Assembly (NCBI GenBank): GCA_964595205.1
Contig: CAZQOQ010000003.1
Location: forward strand, 62,001-126,000
Source: JADKIH01 sp964595205
Lineage (GTDB): Bacteria > Bacteroidota > Bacteroidia > AKYH767-A > 2013-40CM-41-45
Length of the DNA: 64,000 bases
Direction: 5' to 3'
The first letter of the stretch is position 1; each line of letters begins with the position of its first letter. The position numbers were made by a program, and so were the translations under genes. Positions 1-8,507 of the stretch are shown piece after piece. A model generated the notes under the pieces. That model saw nothing but the letters and a program-made list of their open reading frames with translations. It made no database searches and was not told the DNA's origin.

Positions 1-2
1 TA

Positions 3-146
3 GAATTTCCCGAACAGTATTATTACAGCAGCGTCCGGGATTATGCAGGTCTAAAAGGTCCGGTAAATGTGAGTCTTATAAATTTACACAATCTATATCC
101 TGAGCGGTCAGGTTTTATGAATTTAATTTTGGGCATAAGGCGGTAA
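3..146 (+). CDS. C-terminal fragment of a Y1 (IS200/RAYT-like) transposase
   Basis: An open frame enters from the left edge and ends at TAA 144-146, giving about 47 residues. The fragment contains YYYSSVRDYAGLKGPVNV, which resembles the conserved tail (SSARDYAGxKGxxxV) of Bacteroidota Y1-type transposases. The HUH motif and catalytic tyrosine would lie outside the window, so activity cannot be judged. It sits directly upstream of a second, different Y1 transposase, so this edge carries two such elements in tandem. The family call rests only on the tail motif, remembered rather than searched. Confidence 0.6.
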   Translation, partial: EFPEQYYYSSVRDYAGLKGPVNVSLINLHNLYPERSGFMNLILGIRR

Positions 147-256
147 TAATGAAAATTCAATTCACCAAACTTGACTTATCGAAGTATAATCTAACTATTT
201 CCTATTTAAAGAAGTTTATTTTTTGCGACAAGTTGAGTTTTACAGCGCTGACGGGT

Positions 257-828
257 AAAAACCTTATTACCTTAGTAACAATAATCAGCACCGAATACAC
301 TTACCTTATTACCTTATTTAAAATATTTATTATGAAAATAGAATATAACAATCTATACACTCATTTTATTTTAATAACACAGCATCGAACTCCATGCATT
401 CCAGAGTTGAATCGCGAACGAATCGAAAAATACATAACAGGCATTGTTAATAATAATGCTTCAAAACTCTATAGTATCTATGCAAATCCGGAGCATGTTC
501 ACTTTCTGATTTCTCAAACACCAAAAATATCGGTTGAGAGCATAGCTTCAATTATTGCAGATAGCTCTGCTAAATTTATAAATGAAAATAAGCTGTGTGA
601 AGGATGTTTTTGTTGGCAAGATTCTGCATCTGCATTTTCTGTATCAAAATCTGAGATTGATAAAGTGTGTAAGTATATTCTTAATCAGCCCGAGCACCAC
701 AGGAAAAATACTTTTAAGGAAGAGTACGATGAATTAATCAGGTATTATCAAAGAGGAGTAAAATGGGAAATAAGGTAATAAGGTAGATTGTTGAGTAGGC
801 CGTTTTTTACTAAGGTAATAAGGTTTTT
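257..828 (+). mobile_element. IS200-like element or TnpA cassette bounded by nested inverted repeats
   Basis: Bases 257-278 are an exact 22-bp inverted match to 807-828. Inside them, 302-319 is an exact 18-bp inverted match to 768-785. Both pairs share the core CCTTATTACCTTA / TAAGGTAATAAGG, so each side carries two direct copies and the sides are inverted to each other. The transposase gene (332-778) lies between, and its TAA stop (776-778) is inside the inner right repeat. IS200/IS605 elements normally have subterminal hairpins instead of matching terminal inverted repeats. The arrangement therefore looks closer to REP/RAYT cassettes or a MITE-like derivative. The outer limits are taken from the repeats and no target-site duplication was identified. 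Confidence 0.6.
332..778 (+). CDS. IS200-like Y1 transposase TnpA
   Basis: This is a 148-residue single-strand DNA transposase of the Y1/HUH class, the usual size for IS200-type TnpA. The HUH metal-binding motif is HVHFL near residue 56. The catalytic tyrosine is most likely the Tyr of CKYILNQPEHHRK, a segment that matches the family's conserved YIxNQxxHH block, followed by TFKEEY. The segment FCWQDSASAFSVSKSE corresponds to the usual WQxGxGAFSxS motif. The frame is open upstream to an ATG at 149, but residues encoded before 332 do not look like the family; the ATG at 332 gives the canonical start (EYNNLYTHF...). The C-terminus is a little short (ends GVKWEIR), because the stop falls in the inner inverted repeat. 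Confidence 0.82.
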   Translation: MKIEYNNLYTHFILITQHRTPCIPELNRERIEKYITGIVNNNASKLYSIYANPEHVHFLISQTPKISVESIASIIADSSAKFINENKLCEGCFCWQDSASAFSVSKSEIDKVCKYILNQPEHHRKNTFKEEYDELIRYYQRGVKWEIR

Positions 829-1008
829 TGTTCCGAAAATAATCTAAAGAATATAATGATATTTCTAATTCAATGGTTATTAAATTCCAATTAAAAATAA
901 ATTTCATCTATAAATTTACAAATCCTTGCCGTTCAAAGTATATATTAGTAGTATAATTAAAATCACCAGATGAAAAGAGGAATTTAAAATTGAAGTGTTG
1001 TATGAGGA

Positions 1009-1030
1009 GGATCCGATAGCTATCGGATCC
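1009..1030. repeat. perfect 22-bp palindrome
   Basis: The two 11-base halves (GGATCCGATAG and its complement) form a perfect palindrome without a spacer. It lies 3' of the cyclase operon, which reads leftwards into it. It has no T-run on either side, so it is not a clean intrinsic terminator. A regulatory site or the end of a small mobile repeat are alternatives. Confidence 0.5.
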
Positions 1031-1137
1031 CCTCCCGCACAAAAGGCCGACGCTCAAAGATTCCGCCGAGCGGGATGTCGTCGAAGCTGATAAAATTGTA
1101 GTCGGTCCGGGCTAAATCTTCGGTGGGTATATCAACC
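1020..1137 (-). other. open frame directly behind the cyclase stop codon, no start codon
   Basis: Immediately past the cyclase stop, in the +1 frame, about 38 codons stay open and end at TAG 1022-1020 inside the palindrome. The translation includes PTEDLARTDYNFISFDDIP and RRPFVREG, and looks protein-like. There is no ATG, GTG or TTG start in frame. The preceding bases are AAGGAGGTTGA, a Shine-Dalgarno-like stretch abutting the stop. It could be a C-terminal extension lost by frameshift, a remnant of another gene, or chance. I do not recognise the peptide. Confidence 0.25.
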
Positions 1138-2136
1138 TCCTTCTATACTTCGATCAACAAAATACATATCAATCTCACCCTTATTCTTCGCTTCAATCTT
1201 TCCGCGATAGGTACATTCGAATTGATGTTTGATTAATTCATACGTCGAGCCGGAGATATTCACCTTTCCTGCCTCTCCTGATGTCTCCATTCTCGAGGCA
1301 GTATTCACGGTATCACCCCAGATGTCGTAAGCGAATTTTTTTATTCCTACAACACCGGTGATCACGGGTCCGGTATGAATTCCAATACGAATTTCAAAAA
1401 AAGGACTTCCTGCAGAACTCTTTTCGGCAGAGTAATCACTAATAAATTTCCGGATTTCCAGCGCTGCATGAACCATGTCGATCGCATGAGTTTCATTCTC
1501 GACCGGGATTCCCCCGGCACACATGTAGCTGTCGCCGATGGTTTTAATCTTTTCGAGGTTATTGGCTGAAATGATCCGGTCAAACTCGCTGTAACAGTAG
1601 TTTATTTCCTTCACAAGATCCTCCGCACTCATCGTTTCACTCAGCCTTGTAAAGTTCTTGAAATCCGTAAACATTACGGTGACTGAATCGTACTTCCGGG
1701 CCTGAACCTTTCCTGTTGCCTTAAGTTCGGTAGCCGTTTCAAACGGGAGTATGTTCAGCAATAATTCATCGCTGCGTGTACGCTCTTTATGAATACTGGT
1801 ACTGGTTGCCCACAATTTTTTAATCTTGTCCTCGTATTTTTTCTTCTCTGCAGCAAAGGTCTCCATCTCCAATTGAAGCTGTAAGACCTGCTCATTCAGT
1901 TTATGTTTTTCCTTTAAGGCAGTCTCGCCCATTTGCCATACCTTCCTGTTTTTTTCCTCCAGTTTACTTTTTTCAATTTCAATTTGTTTACCCTGTTGAA
2001 TCAGCCGGCTGATATCAGGATTAACAATTTCGGAATTTAAATTGCCTTCCCTTTGATACTTCCTCTTCAAAATAAAATAAATTGCGAGCAGTGATAATAA
2101 CCAAAAGCCAATAAATAATAAGATAAAGTTATTCAT
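1132..2136 (-). CDS. membrane-anchored class III adenylate cyclase
   Basis: This 334-residue protein should make cAMP from ATP at the cytoplasmic membrane. One N-terminal membrane helix (residues ~4-23) is followed by a charged coiled-coil region (~45-120), a signalling-helix segment (LLLNILPFETATELKATG) and a class III cyclase domain (~145-330). Metal-binding aspartates are D158 (VMFTDF) and D202 (TIGDSYM). The purine-selecting pair is K198 and D271 (YDIWGDTVNTASRM), the adenylate rather than guanylate pattern. N278 and R282 fit the transition-state residues, so the domain looks catalytically intact. It has no sensor domain of its own, which suggests its partners supply the signal. It is the last gene of the four-gene minus-strand operon, 34 bases behind its upstream neighbour. 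Confidence 0.9.
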   Translation of the reverse strand: MNNFILLFIGFWLLSLLAIYFILKRKYQREGNLNSEIVNPDISRLIQQGKQIEIEKSKLEEKNRKVWQMGETALKEKHKLNEQVLQLQLEMETFAAEKKKYEDKIKKLWATSTSIHKERTRSDELLLNILPFETATELKATGKVQARKYDSVTVMFTDFKNFTRLSETMSAEDLVKEINYCYSEFDRIISANNLEKIKTIGDSYMCAGGIPVENETHAIDMVHAALEIRKFISDYSAEKSSAGSPFFEIRIGIHTGPVITGVVGIKKFAYDIWGDTVNTASRMETSGEAGKVNISGSTYELIKHQFECTYRGKIEAKNKGEIDMYFVDRSIEGG

Positions 2137-2170
2137 TAATAAATCTCTGGAATGTAGAACGTAAGATATG

Positions 2171-2974
2171 TTATTTTGAATTACCCTTGTTCACCATAAC
2201 GGATTTTGATGCCTTCCTGTTATCCAGGAATTGCTGGTAATTCTTCCTGTAGATTTCAGCTGCGGGATTCTGCTCCTGGTATAATCTTTCCAATGCAGGA
2301 GGATTTTCCAGGGAATATAATTTAGGAGCCGCACCAATCGAGACCAGCGTAAAATAAACCGTCCAGAAGGAAAAAAATACATAGGCTAAAACAAGTCTGC
2401 TCTTAAGCTGATATAAAAATCTTCTAAGCGAGATCCTTTCATTATCCTCCCGCATCTTAATATTGGCAACAATCAAAACAAGAAAGATAAATGAGATAAC
2501 TCCTGAAACTAAAATTAAACTAGCAGCAGCTGTCCAATGTTGTAAATTGAAAGAATAAGCCAGAATGGCGAGGCAGGTTATAAATGCCAGAATGAATATG
2601 ATCAAATTTGATTTTATGCGTTCGCCGGTATACAGTGAAAGTTTTTTAATTCCCTGTCCGGCATACAGAACAAGAATAATCAGCGCCCCTGCAATGAATA
2701 CAAAATTAGCACCGAACCAGTGCATTGATTTAAAAAAGATACCACAAAAAAACAATCCGAATCCAAGTCGTTCAAAGAATAAAAAAAATGCCCTTGGCTG
2801 GTTTTCGCTTATCTCCTTTACCGATAAAAAAATCTCAATCAGGAAGAGGATGCCGATAAACAGGTAAGGATAAATCAAAAGCATGGAGCTGTACTCATTC
2901 TGAGCAAAACTCGCAAACATGCCGATTAAAATGATAGCAAAAAGAAAATACTGAATCCTGTTTATTGTTTTCAT
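2171..2974 (-). CDS. multi-pass membrane protein with GldL-like His-Trp motifs
   Basis: The 267-residue product is almost all membrane: six to seven hydrophobic segments at roughly 7-24, 32-50, 66-82, 90-105, 123-141, 150-171 and 192-214, then a charged tail of about 45 residues. KSMHWFGA (residues 82-89) resembles the FKIMHWPGA motif of the T9SS motor protein GldL and related Bacteroidota membrane proteins; FNLQHW (142-147) is a second copy of the pattern. It is too long in the membrane part and lacks the large C-terminal domain needed to be GldL itself. It lies 8 bases behind the STAND gene and 34 ahead of the cyclase gene, so it probably links the two at the membrane. No enzymatic motif was seen. 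Confidence 0.6.
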   Translation of the reverse strand: MKTINRIQYFLFAIILIGMFASFAQNEYSSMLLIYPYLFIGILFLIEIFLSVKEISENQPRAFFLFFERLGFGLFFCGIFFKSMHWFGANFVFIAGALIILVLYAGQGIKKLSLYTGERIKSNLIIFILAFITCLAILAYSFNLQHWTAAASLILVSGVISFIFLVLIVANIKMREDNERISLRRFLYQLKSRLVLAYVFFSFWTVYFTLVSIGAAPKLYSLENPPALERLYQEQNPAAEIYRKNYQQFLDNRKASKSVMVNKGNSK

Positions 2975-2982
2975 TATCCCAT

Positions 2983-5900
2983 TTATTTAGCAAACATTAA
3001 GAAGTGCTCCAGCTCTACTTCATAGTCTTCTGGAATATATTCGCCGTACATGTAATCCTCATATTTTTTCCAATACAATTTCTCCGTTGAACTATTCTTA
3101 TTATTCTTTAAATTTCTCAGGACCTCAGCATGAATAATTTCATTGTAAAGTTCCAGTTGGTTAAAGCGTGAGAGATATTCAGGAATGTAAGTATAAGCCT
3201 TATAATACAGAGAATCGAAAGCAATACCCCTGATAAAATTATCAATCGCCCTTGGTTTCAACAGGTCGTCAACGTCTTTGAAAAGTTCCATGGTAATATC
3301 GTAGCCCGACTGGCTTCCCACCATTCCCATCACCCGGAATAACTTCGTGCCGAATTTAGGCTCCTTATCGATATCCTTAAATAACGAATCGAGGTAAATA
3401 AATGTATTCTCCACCGGACCCTTTTCCTGCAGCGAATAACAAATATCAATGATTCCATTCCTTCTCTCCCATGGCGCTTTAATCGCATACAGGAATCTGA
3501 ATGAATCATCCAGCCGGTTGTTCAATGCAAGTATGGTTGCGAGTCGTTTCAGCAATTCCTGGTTGACTAAATCTCTCGGCTGCTCCTGCTTCTGAAATCC
3601 TGCATCGAGCAGCTTCTCCTGATCAAGTTTTCTGTAAATGTTAAATGCCGTAACTGTATCGTTCTCATCATAAGCTTTGATAAACTTTATCAATTCGACA
3701 AAATTCTTATTAATAATCTCTTCATTATTTTGATTCCTGCTTATGATATTGATGCTGTTATAGAAATAATCATAATTCAAAGCATAGGTCCGGCCGGGCT
3801 TATTAAAAAACTGAAAGGAATTCTGATAATATCTGAATGCAAAAAAATACTGGTATATAAATTTTTCCAGCGATTTTAAATCTTCTTCCGTTTTATATGC
3901 ACTGCCCAGGTTACTTTTAACTATGTAATCGAAAAAAGGAAAATCATCATAAATAAAATCGCTGTTAAACTGAAAAATCTGCAGTCCGTTATCAGCCACC
4001 ACACTCGGGTATAAAAATGCAACTGAATTAGTGACTTTCTCTGCAGATACATTTTTCTGTCCGTCGGTGTTATAAAAAATGTAATCGTTGTCCAGTGCGT
4101 CAGCCGGAATCAGGTTATAATTTTTAAATGCCTGATCGAAATACATATCAGCCTTGACCGAATCCTTCTCCATTACTGCCGCGAATATTCCCCTTTTCTT
4201 GTAATACAAAGCAAGGTTAATTTCCTTTTCATAAGGATTATGATATTTTTCCGCTTCAATCAGGGTTAAATATTTATCCCAGACTCTGTCGACTTTTTCC
4301 CTGGGTCGTAAAAATTTAGCGAGACTGAAATAATATGCCCCTCCGAAAAAGAAATTCTCACTCGTAAAAATCGGGTAAGGTAATCTTACATTAATGAAAA
4401 AGGATGCCAGATCCTGGTATAACCTGAGTTTAGAAAATGAAGAATAGTCGAGATATTTATTCACGACAATGTCTGTTTTTTCAGAGGGAAAGTCCTGGTA
4501 CTTGATCAGGTAGGCAGCTACATCGAGGATGCTTGCGTTGAAATAATTTTTGTAATTCGGGTTATTAACTGTGATGCTGTCCATGCACCTGTTCAACGAC
4601 CTGAAATCACCTGCAGCTGCATACAGGTAACTCAATACCTGGTAACCGCCTTTGTGTGACAGGTTGTTATTAAAGTCGACTTTTATTTTTTCATCGATTG
4701 GATATATGAGGTTGAAAGTGTTAATTCCTTCGCTGTTAAATGGCGACAACCTATTCAGCAATCCATTGACTTTCCCCTTGTCATAATCCGAGAAAGTAAG
4801 TAAAAGTTCGATGCTGATATTAAATTCCTCCGTTCTTGCGCTTGAAGGATTCTTCAGAATCAAATCGATAAATCTCTCCAGGTATTCGAGGTTCTTCGAA
4901 ATTGCCGATTCCGATTCCGGAGTATTCCGGTAATATTTTTCATACGCACTCAGCTTAAGGAAATTGATAATCCTCTTGATATTTCTCACCACATTACTAT
5001 CGGAGGAATTGCCTTTTTTAATCGTCGAAGTAAGCGAACTGTCCATGTACAGGAACAACCTGTGCAGAAAAGGATTTGAAATTTTAACGTCATAATCGAG
5101 GCCGTCGTAATTCTGAATCAAACCGAAGTCGTCGTAAGCCACATCATAAGCCATTGAATCGTTCTGCATTCCATTCAGAAGGGATTCTGCAGAGCCGGGA
5201 TACAGCCGTTCGTACTGATTCAGGAAATTCGCTTTTGCCCTGGGCTTCACCTTTTCTGACTGCATTATGACGATTCCCTTTTTGATAACATCCTCCAGCA
5301 CATAATCATTTTGCTTTTTACGGTAATCGAAATAATAAAACGTACAGATTAAAACGAGAGCAATAATTCCGGCAAAGGCAGCTACCTTATCTGCACCATA
5401 TTTTAAAATTGTACGGCTGATAAATAATTTTCTGGCACTCCTCTTAATGAACTGCCTCGCATCGTTAATGGTAGTTTCAGCTCTCCTCAGTTTCAATTCA
5501 TCAGGGTCATTGCTGTCGTCATATTTCTTGAGCCAGAATTTATTAGGATTACATTCGTTGAACCATTGCTCAAAATAAGTGAGAGGCCCGATCGGGAGCA
5601 GGTAACCGGATGATTTGTTATTCTCAACCCACCGGTTAAGTTGCTTTTGGAAATCAAGAAATACGAGGTAGTTGCTATTTTCTTCCATCGCCCATTCGAG
5701 AAGCATTTTCCAGTTACGGATCAGGCTTTCATGGGTGATGTCCAGTACATCACTGCGCTTTAAATACTGTGAGGCAAGATCGTCGGTAATAAATGGCTTG
5801 AGAAATGTATTGCCCTCCATTCTGAAAATATGCAATACTCCGGAAACCATTTCAGTAGTTACACTTGGAATATTAATGATATCGGTAATCTCCTGCAGCG

Positions 5901-7092
5901 TCATCCGGTTTCTCACAGCTCGCGAGTGATCGATGCGTGTCAGGCACTGAAAGGCTGTCTTGATGATCAGTGAAGCTTCTCCAACAGTAATTTCCTGTAC
6001 GTGAGTTTTATTATAATGCATAACCGCTCCCCTGTCGAGCAATTCATTGGCATGTGCATTCAGTAAATTCTCTAGCGATGGATTCTTTAAGAAATTTTTT
6101 TCGAGATCGGTCAGGGCATTAAACCACTTTTCGAATATAATCTGATCTTCTGCAGTGAGCGAACGGGAAGACATACCGCCAAGCATGGCAAGATGGATCA
6201 TGTCCATCACATCATTACCATCATTAGCTTTGTGCCAGATCTGGTTGAGCGCATGCTGCAACACCGGAAGCTGATCGATGCCTTCACCGAGTTCATTGAT
6301 CAGGATCTGTGTGAGACGATTCGAAATTTTACAGCCGCTGAGCATGGCCGGTTCCTCGATGACCTGCTGAATCTCTTTGCGTTTTAACCGGGGAACGAAA
6401 AACTGGCTGAAGCCGATATATTCAGGCAAGCCATGAAAAGCCGCACACTGCCCGATGTAATCTGAACGCATTGTACAGATGATGTAAATAGGAATATCCT
6501 CGGCTAAAGCTATCCGTGATGTCTCCAGCAAAAGGTTTACGACGGTCTGTGATTTCAACGAGGGGATTTCATTACTGAAATTCTCGATGTTGGTGAAGAA
6601 TTCTTCAAACTGATCGGCGAGAATTATAATGTTAGCAGCTTTTCTCTTTAATTGTTTCTGTGTGGCTTCATCAGCGTTTCTGTATTCTTCAGATTTTGTG
6701 TCTACATAATAAGGTGATGACTTGTACAATTTCACAAGAGAAGAAAAACCATAGCTGAGTTCCTTCTCTGTTTTTTCGTCATCATTGAAATTCAGCCTTT
6801 GAGAAAACGTCCTGGCGAGATTTTTTAACGGATCGCGCTCCGGCCTGAAGTCGACCAATATCCAGTTATTGAATTTAGCCTTGAAGAAACCAGCGTGTGC
6901 GTGAGGAATCACTCCGGCATAGACGAGTGAAGATTTGCCATCGCCTGAAGCGCCGGTTAACATGATAAACTTGTTCTGCTCAAGCTGCGCAACAACCTGT
7001 TCAATATGCTTGTCCCTGCCCTTGAAAAAAATTGCTTCGTTTTCGTTGAAAGGCCTTAACCCGGGGTAGGGACAGATTTTATTTTCAGACAT
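2983..7092 (-). CDS. membrane-spanning nSTAND1-type NTPase with long helical C-terminus
   Basis: The 1369-residue protein starts with the nSTAND1 signature PYPGLRPF (residues 9-15) followed by a P-loop GASGDGKSS (47-55) and Walker B IIILADQFEEFF (155-166). STAND NTPases are ATP-driven switches that assemble on sensing a ligand. The winged-helix/arm region runs to about 560. A single strong membrane helix follows at ~566-588. The remaining ~780 residues look largely alpha-helical, rich in Tyr, Asn and Lys, possibly degenerate TPR-like repeats, with no named domain recognised. If the N-terminus is cytoplasmic, the C-terminal sensor would be outside the membrane, which is unusual for this class. 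It follows the TIR-like gene by 19 bases and precedes the membrane-protein gene by 8, so translation is probably coupled. Confidence 0.85.
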   Translation of the reverse strand: MSENKICPYPGLRPFNENEAIFFKGRDKHIEQVVAQLEQNKFIMLTGASGDGKSSLVYAGVIPHAHAGFFKAKFNNWILVDFRPERDPLKNLARTFSQRLNFNDDEKTEKELSYGFSSLVKLYKSSPYYVDTKSEEYRNADEATQKQLKRKAANIIILADQFEEFFTNIENFSNEIPSLKSQTVVNLLLETSRIALAEDIPIYIICTMRSDYIGQCAAFHGLPEYIGFSQFFVPRLKRKEIQQVIEEPAMLSGCKISNRLTQILINELGEGIDQLPVLQHALNQIWHKANDGNDVMDMIHLAMLGGMSSRSLTAEDQIIFEKWFNALTDLEKNFLKNPSLENLLNAHANELLDRGAVMHYNKTHVQEITVGEASLIIKTAFQCLTRIDHSRAVRNRMTLQEITDIINIPSVTTEMVSGVLHIFRMEGNTFLKPFITDDLASQYLKRSDVLDITHESLIRNWKMLLEWAMEENSNYLVFLDFQKQLNRWVENNKSSGYLLPIGPLTYFEQWFNECNPNKFWLKKYDDSNDPDELKLRRAETTINDARQFIKRSARKLFISRTILKYGADKVAAFAGIIALVLICTFYYFDYRKKQNDYVLEDVIKKGIVIMQSEKVKPRAKANFLNQYERLYPGSAESLLNGMQNDSMAYDVAYDDFGLIQNYDGLDYDVKISNPFLHRLFLYMDSSLTSTIKKGNSSDSNVVRNIKRIINFLKLSAYEKYYRNTPESESAISKNLEYLERFIDLILKNPSSARTEEFNISIELLLTFSDYDKGKVNGLLNRLSPFNSEGINTFNLIYPIDEKIKVDFNNNLSHKGGYQVLSYLYAAAGDFRSLNRCMDSITVNNPNYKNYFNASILDVAAYLIKYQDFPSEKTDIVVNKYLDYSSFSKLRLYQDLASFFINVRLPYPIFTSENFFFGGAYYFSLAKFLRPREKVDRVWDKYLTLIEAEKYHNPYEKEINLALYYKKRGIFAAVMEKDSVKADMYFDQAFKNYNLIPADALDNDYIFYNTDGQKNVSAEKVTNSVAFLYPSVVADNGLQIFQFNSDFIYDDFPFFDYIVKSNLGSAYKTEEDLKSLEKFIYQYFFAFRYYQNSFQFFNKPGRTYALNYDYFYNSINIISRNQNNEEIINKNFVELIKFIKAYDENDTVTAFNIYRKLDQEKLLDAGFQKQEQPRDLVNQELLKRLATILALNNRLDDSFRFLYAIKAPWERRNGIIDICYSLQEKGPVENTFIYLDSLFKDIDKEPKFGTKLFRVMGMVGSQSGYDITMELFKDVDDLLKPRAIDNFIRGIAFDSLYYKAYTYIPEYLSRFNQLELYNEIIHAEVLRNLKNNKNSSTEKLYWKKYEDYMYGEYIPEDYEVELEHFLMFAK

Positions 7093-7111
7093 AAAAAATT
7101 ATTGTAGCGGA

Positions 7112-7978
7112 TTAATCTTTGCCTATTACTTTATCATATTGAACTTTTATTTCAAGAGGTATTAATTCACCGGCAACTACCAGGCAGATAATCTTCGGTG
7201 CATTTATCTTAATAGATTTATTCTCATGAGGGACTTCATCGCCGATCAGCAGAATCGGCGTATGTGATGATGCCCCACCGATTTTTTTCCAGATCTGCTG
7301 GGTGAATGGAAGGGCCCATACGGTTGAAAATTTAAAATAGACGACTGCGATCTTGCTATGTCCGATCTGTTGTGCACAGAGTTCGGAATAATCTTCATCA
7401 CTGTCCTGGATGATGCAAAGTCGCTCAACAGGAACGATGTCGCTGAGAAGGTCGGTTATTTCCGCGGCTTCACTCTCGTCGAGCTGATTGAAAATGAGGA
7501 AGACGTCTGCCGCCTTTGCATTGTATTGCACCTTTTTCTTCGTCTCAAGCAGGGAACGTATATCATCAACGAGCTGAATCATGGAATTCACATCCGTGTA
7601 ATACATGTTATCACTTACGTTGTTCCGTATTTCGTTGATGAATTCACCCTGCCTGGTGTTGCTGACCTGCTCGGTGATTGAACCTGACTGCCAGATGAAG
7701 ATTTTAAACTCAGGACGAACTTCTGCTTCCTTCTTTGCGAGTATGAACTGATCCTTTGCAGTGGTAATAAAAGATTCCTGGCTGATTGAAGGATCCAGGA
7801 TATGAAGAGAACAGTCAGCCAGGTCGAGCAGAGTCTTTACTTTTTCAGAATTCTGATGCAAATCGACATCATCGCCTGTTACGACCTTCATTCCTGCCCT
7901 TTCGAGTATGGATTTAAGTTCGGTTTTTTTTTCTTCAGGGGCATTCGAAAGAAAAACGGTCTTTTCAGGCATACACAA
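7112..7978 (-). CDS. TIR/DUF4062-like two-domain protein, first gene of STAND operon
   Basis: The 288-residue protein has two Rossmann-like halves. Residues ~5-150 (KTVFLSNAPEEKKTELKSIL ... LADCSLHILDPS) and ~155-285 (ADVFLIFNQLDESEAAEITD ... SKIAVVYF ... PILLIGD) each show the beta1-alpha1 pattern and the SDxxxhhh-like third strand typical of TIR or DUF4062-type domains. I see no secure NADase glutamate, so it may be a signalling adaptor and not an active NAD hydrolase. There is no signal peptide or membrane segment. Being first in the operon, ahead of a STAND NTPase and a cyclase, it fits a receptor or effector partner. The family assignment is by pattern only and is the weakest of the four operon members. 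Confidence 0.5.
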   Translation of the reverse strand: MCMPEKTVFLSNAPEEKKTELKSILERAGMKVVTGDDVDLHQNSEKVKTLLDLADCSLHILDPSISQESFITTAKDQFILAKKEAEVRPEFKIFIWQSGSITEQVSNTRQGEFINEIRNNVSDNMYYTDVNSMIQLVDDIRSLLETKKKVQYNAKAADVFLIFNQLDESEAAEITDLLSDIVPVERLCIIQDSDEDYSELCAQQIGHSKIAVVYFKFSTVWALPFTQQIWKKIGGASSHTPILLIGDEVPHENKSIKINAPKIICLVVAGELIPLEIKVQYDKVIGKD

Positions 7979-8057
7979 AAGTGATTTTCAAAAATCTGTG
8001 ATTAATGTAGATTCCGGCTACAAACAAATACGAAACTAATATAGAACAAATAAAGAA

Positions 8058-8065
8058 TACTTTTG
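8058..8065 (+). promoter_or_regulatory. candidate -7 element for the YCII gene
   Basis: TACTTTTG matches the Bacteroidota -7 consensus TAnnTTTG and lies 40 bases before the ATG at 8106. No TTTG is seen at the expected -33 position, so this is a partial match only. Confidence 0.35.
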
Positions 8066-8105
8066 TTAATTTCACAAATAGTTGCACAGTATAACCTAAA
8101 ATGAA

Positions 8106-8507
8106 ATGAAAGAATTCATGCTTATGATCCGCAATGATGATGCTGATAAAGAAGGTCTTTCCCCGGTTAAACATCAGCAATTTCTCAATGCCTGTAAAAA
8201 TTATATCACCGATTTGAAGCGACAGGGAAAGCTCCTTAGCGCACAACCGCTCATAAGAGAGGGAAAAATCGTTACCGGTAATCCGGACTCGTGGAAGGTA
8301 ATTCCATTCGATCAAACGGAAGATATACTGGTAGGATATTATCACATCCAGGCAGAAAATGTAGACGAAGCCGTATCGATTGCAAAGAAGAACCCTGAAT
8401 TTATCTTCAGCGAAACGGCCAGGATTGAAGTGCGGCCGATTAAAAAGACGGAGGAGACGACCGGATTTGTATATCCCGGAGAGTCAACTTCGGTGCCGAC
8501 CGTATAA
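8106..8507 (+). CDS. YCII/DGPF-domain protein
   Basis: The 133-residue product starts MKEFMLMIRNDD, the typical first strand of YCII-related (DGPF) proteins. It keeps the alpha-beta pattern with a long helix (LSPVKHQQFLNACKNYITDL) and the ending ENVDEAVSIAKKNPEF, where these proteins have an xxxEAxxxAxxxP motif. Members fold as small ferredoxin-like dimers and are often found next to ECF sigma factors. Their reaction is mostly unknown. Here no sigma factor is adjacent: the STAND operon runs away on the other strand and a giant secreted protein follows. It appears monocistronic. Confidence 0.75.
   Translation: MKEFMLMIRNDDADKEGLSPVKHQQFLNACKNYITDLKRQGKLLSAQPLIREGKIVTGNPDSWKVIPFDQTEDILVGYYHIQAENVDEAVSIAKKNPEFIFSETARIEVRPIKKTEETTGFVYPGESTSVPTV

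Noticed and set aside
149..331. 61-residue upstream extension of the IS200-like transposase
   Set aside because: It reads through the left inverted repeats; the family start fits the ATG at 332.
2171..2974. GldL of the T9SS motor
   Set aside because: It shares the His-Trp motif but has six to seven membrane segments, lacks GldL's large cytoplasmic part and has no GldK/M/N neighbours.
7965..8345. 126-codon minus-strand frame
   Set aside because: It overlaps most of the YCII-domain gene on the other strand, which has clear family motifs; this is its shadow.
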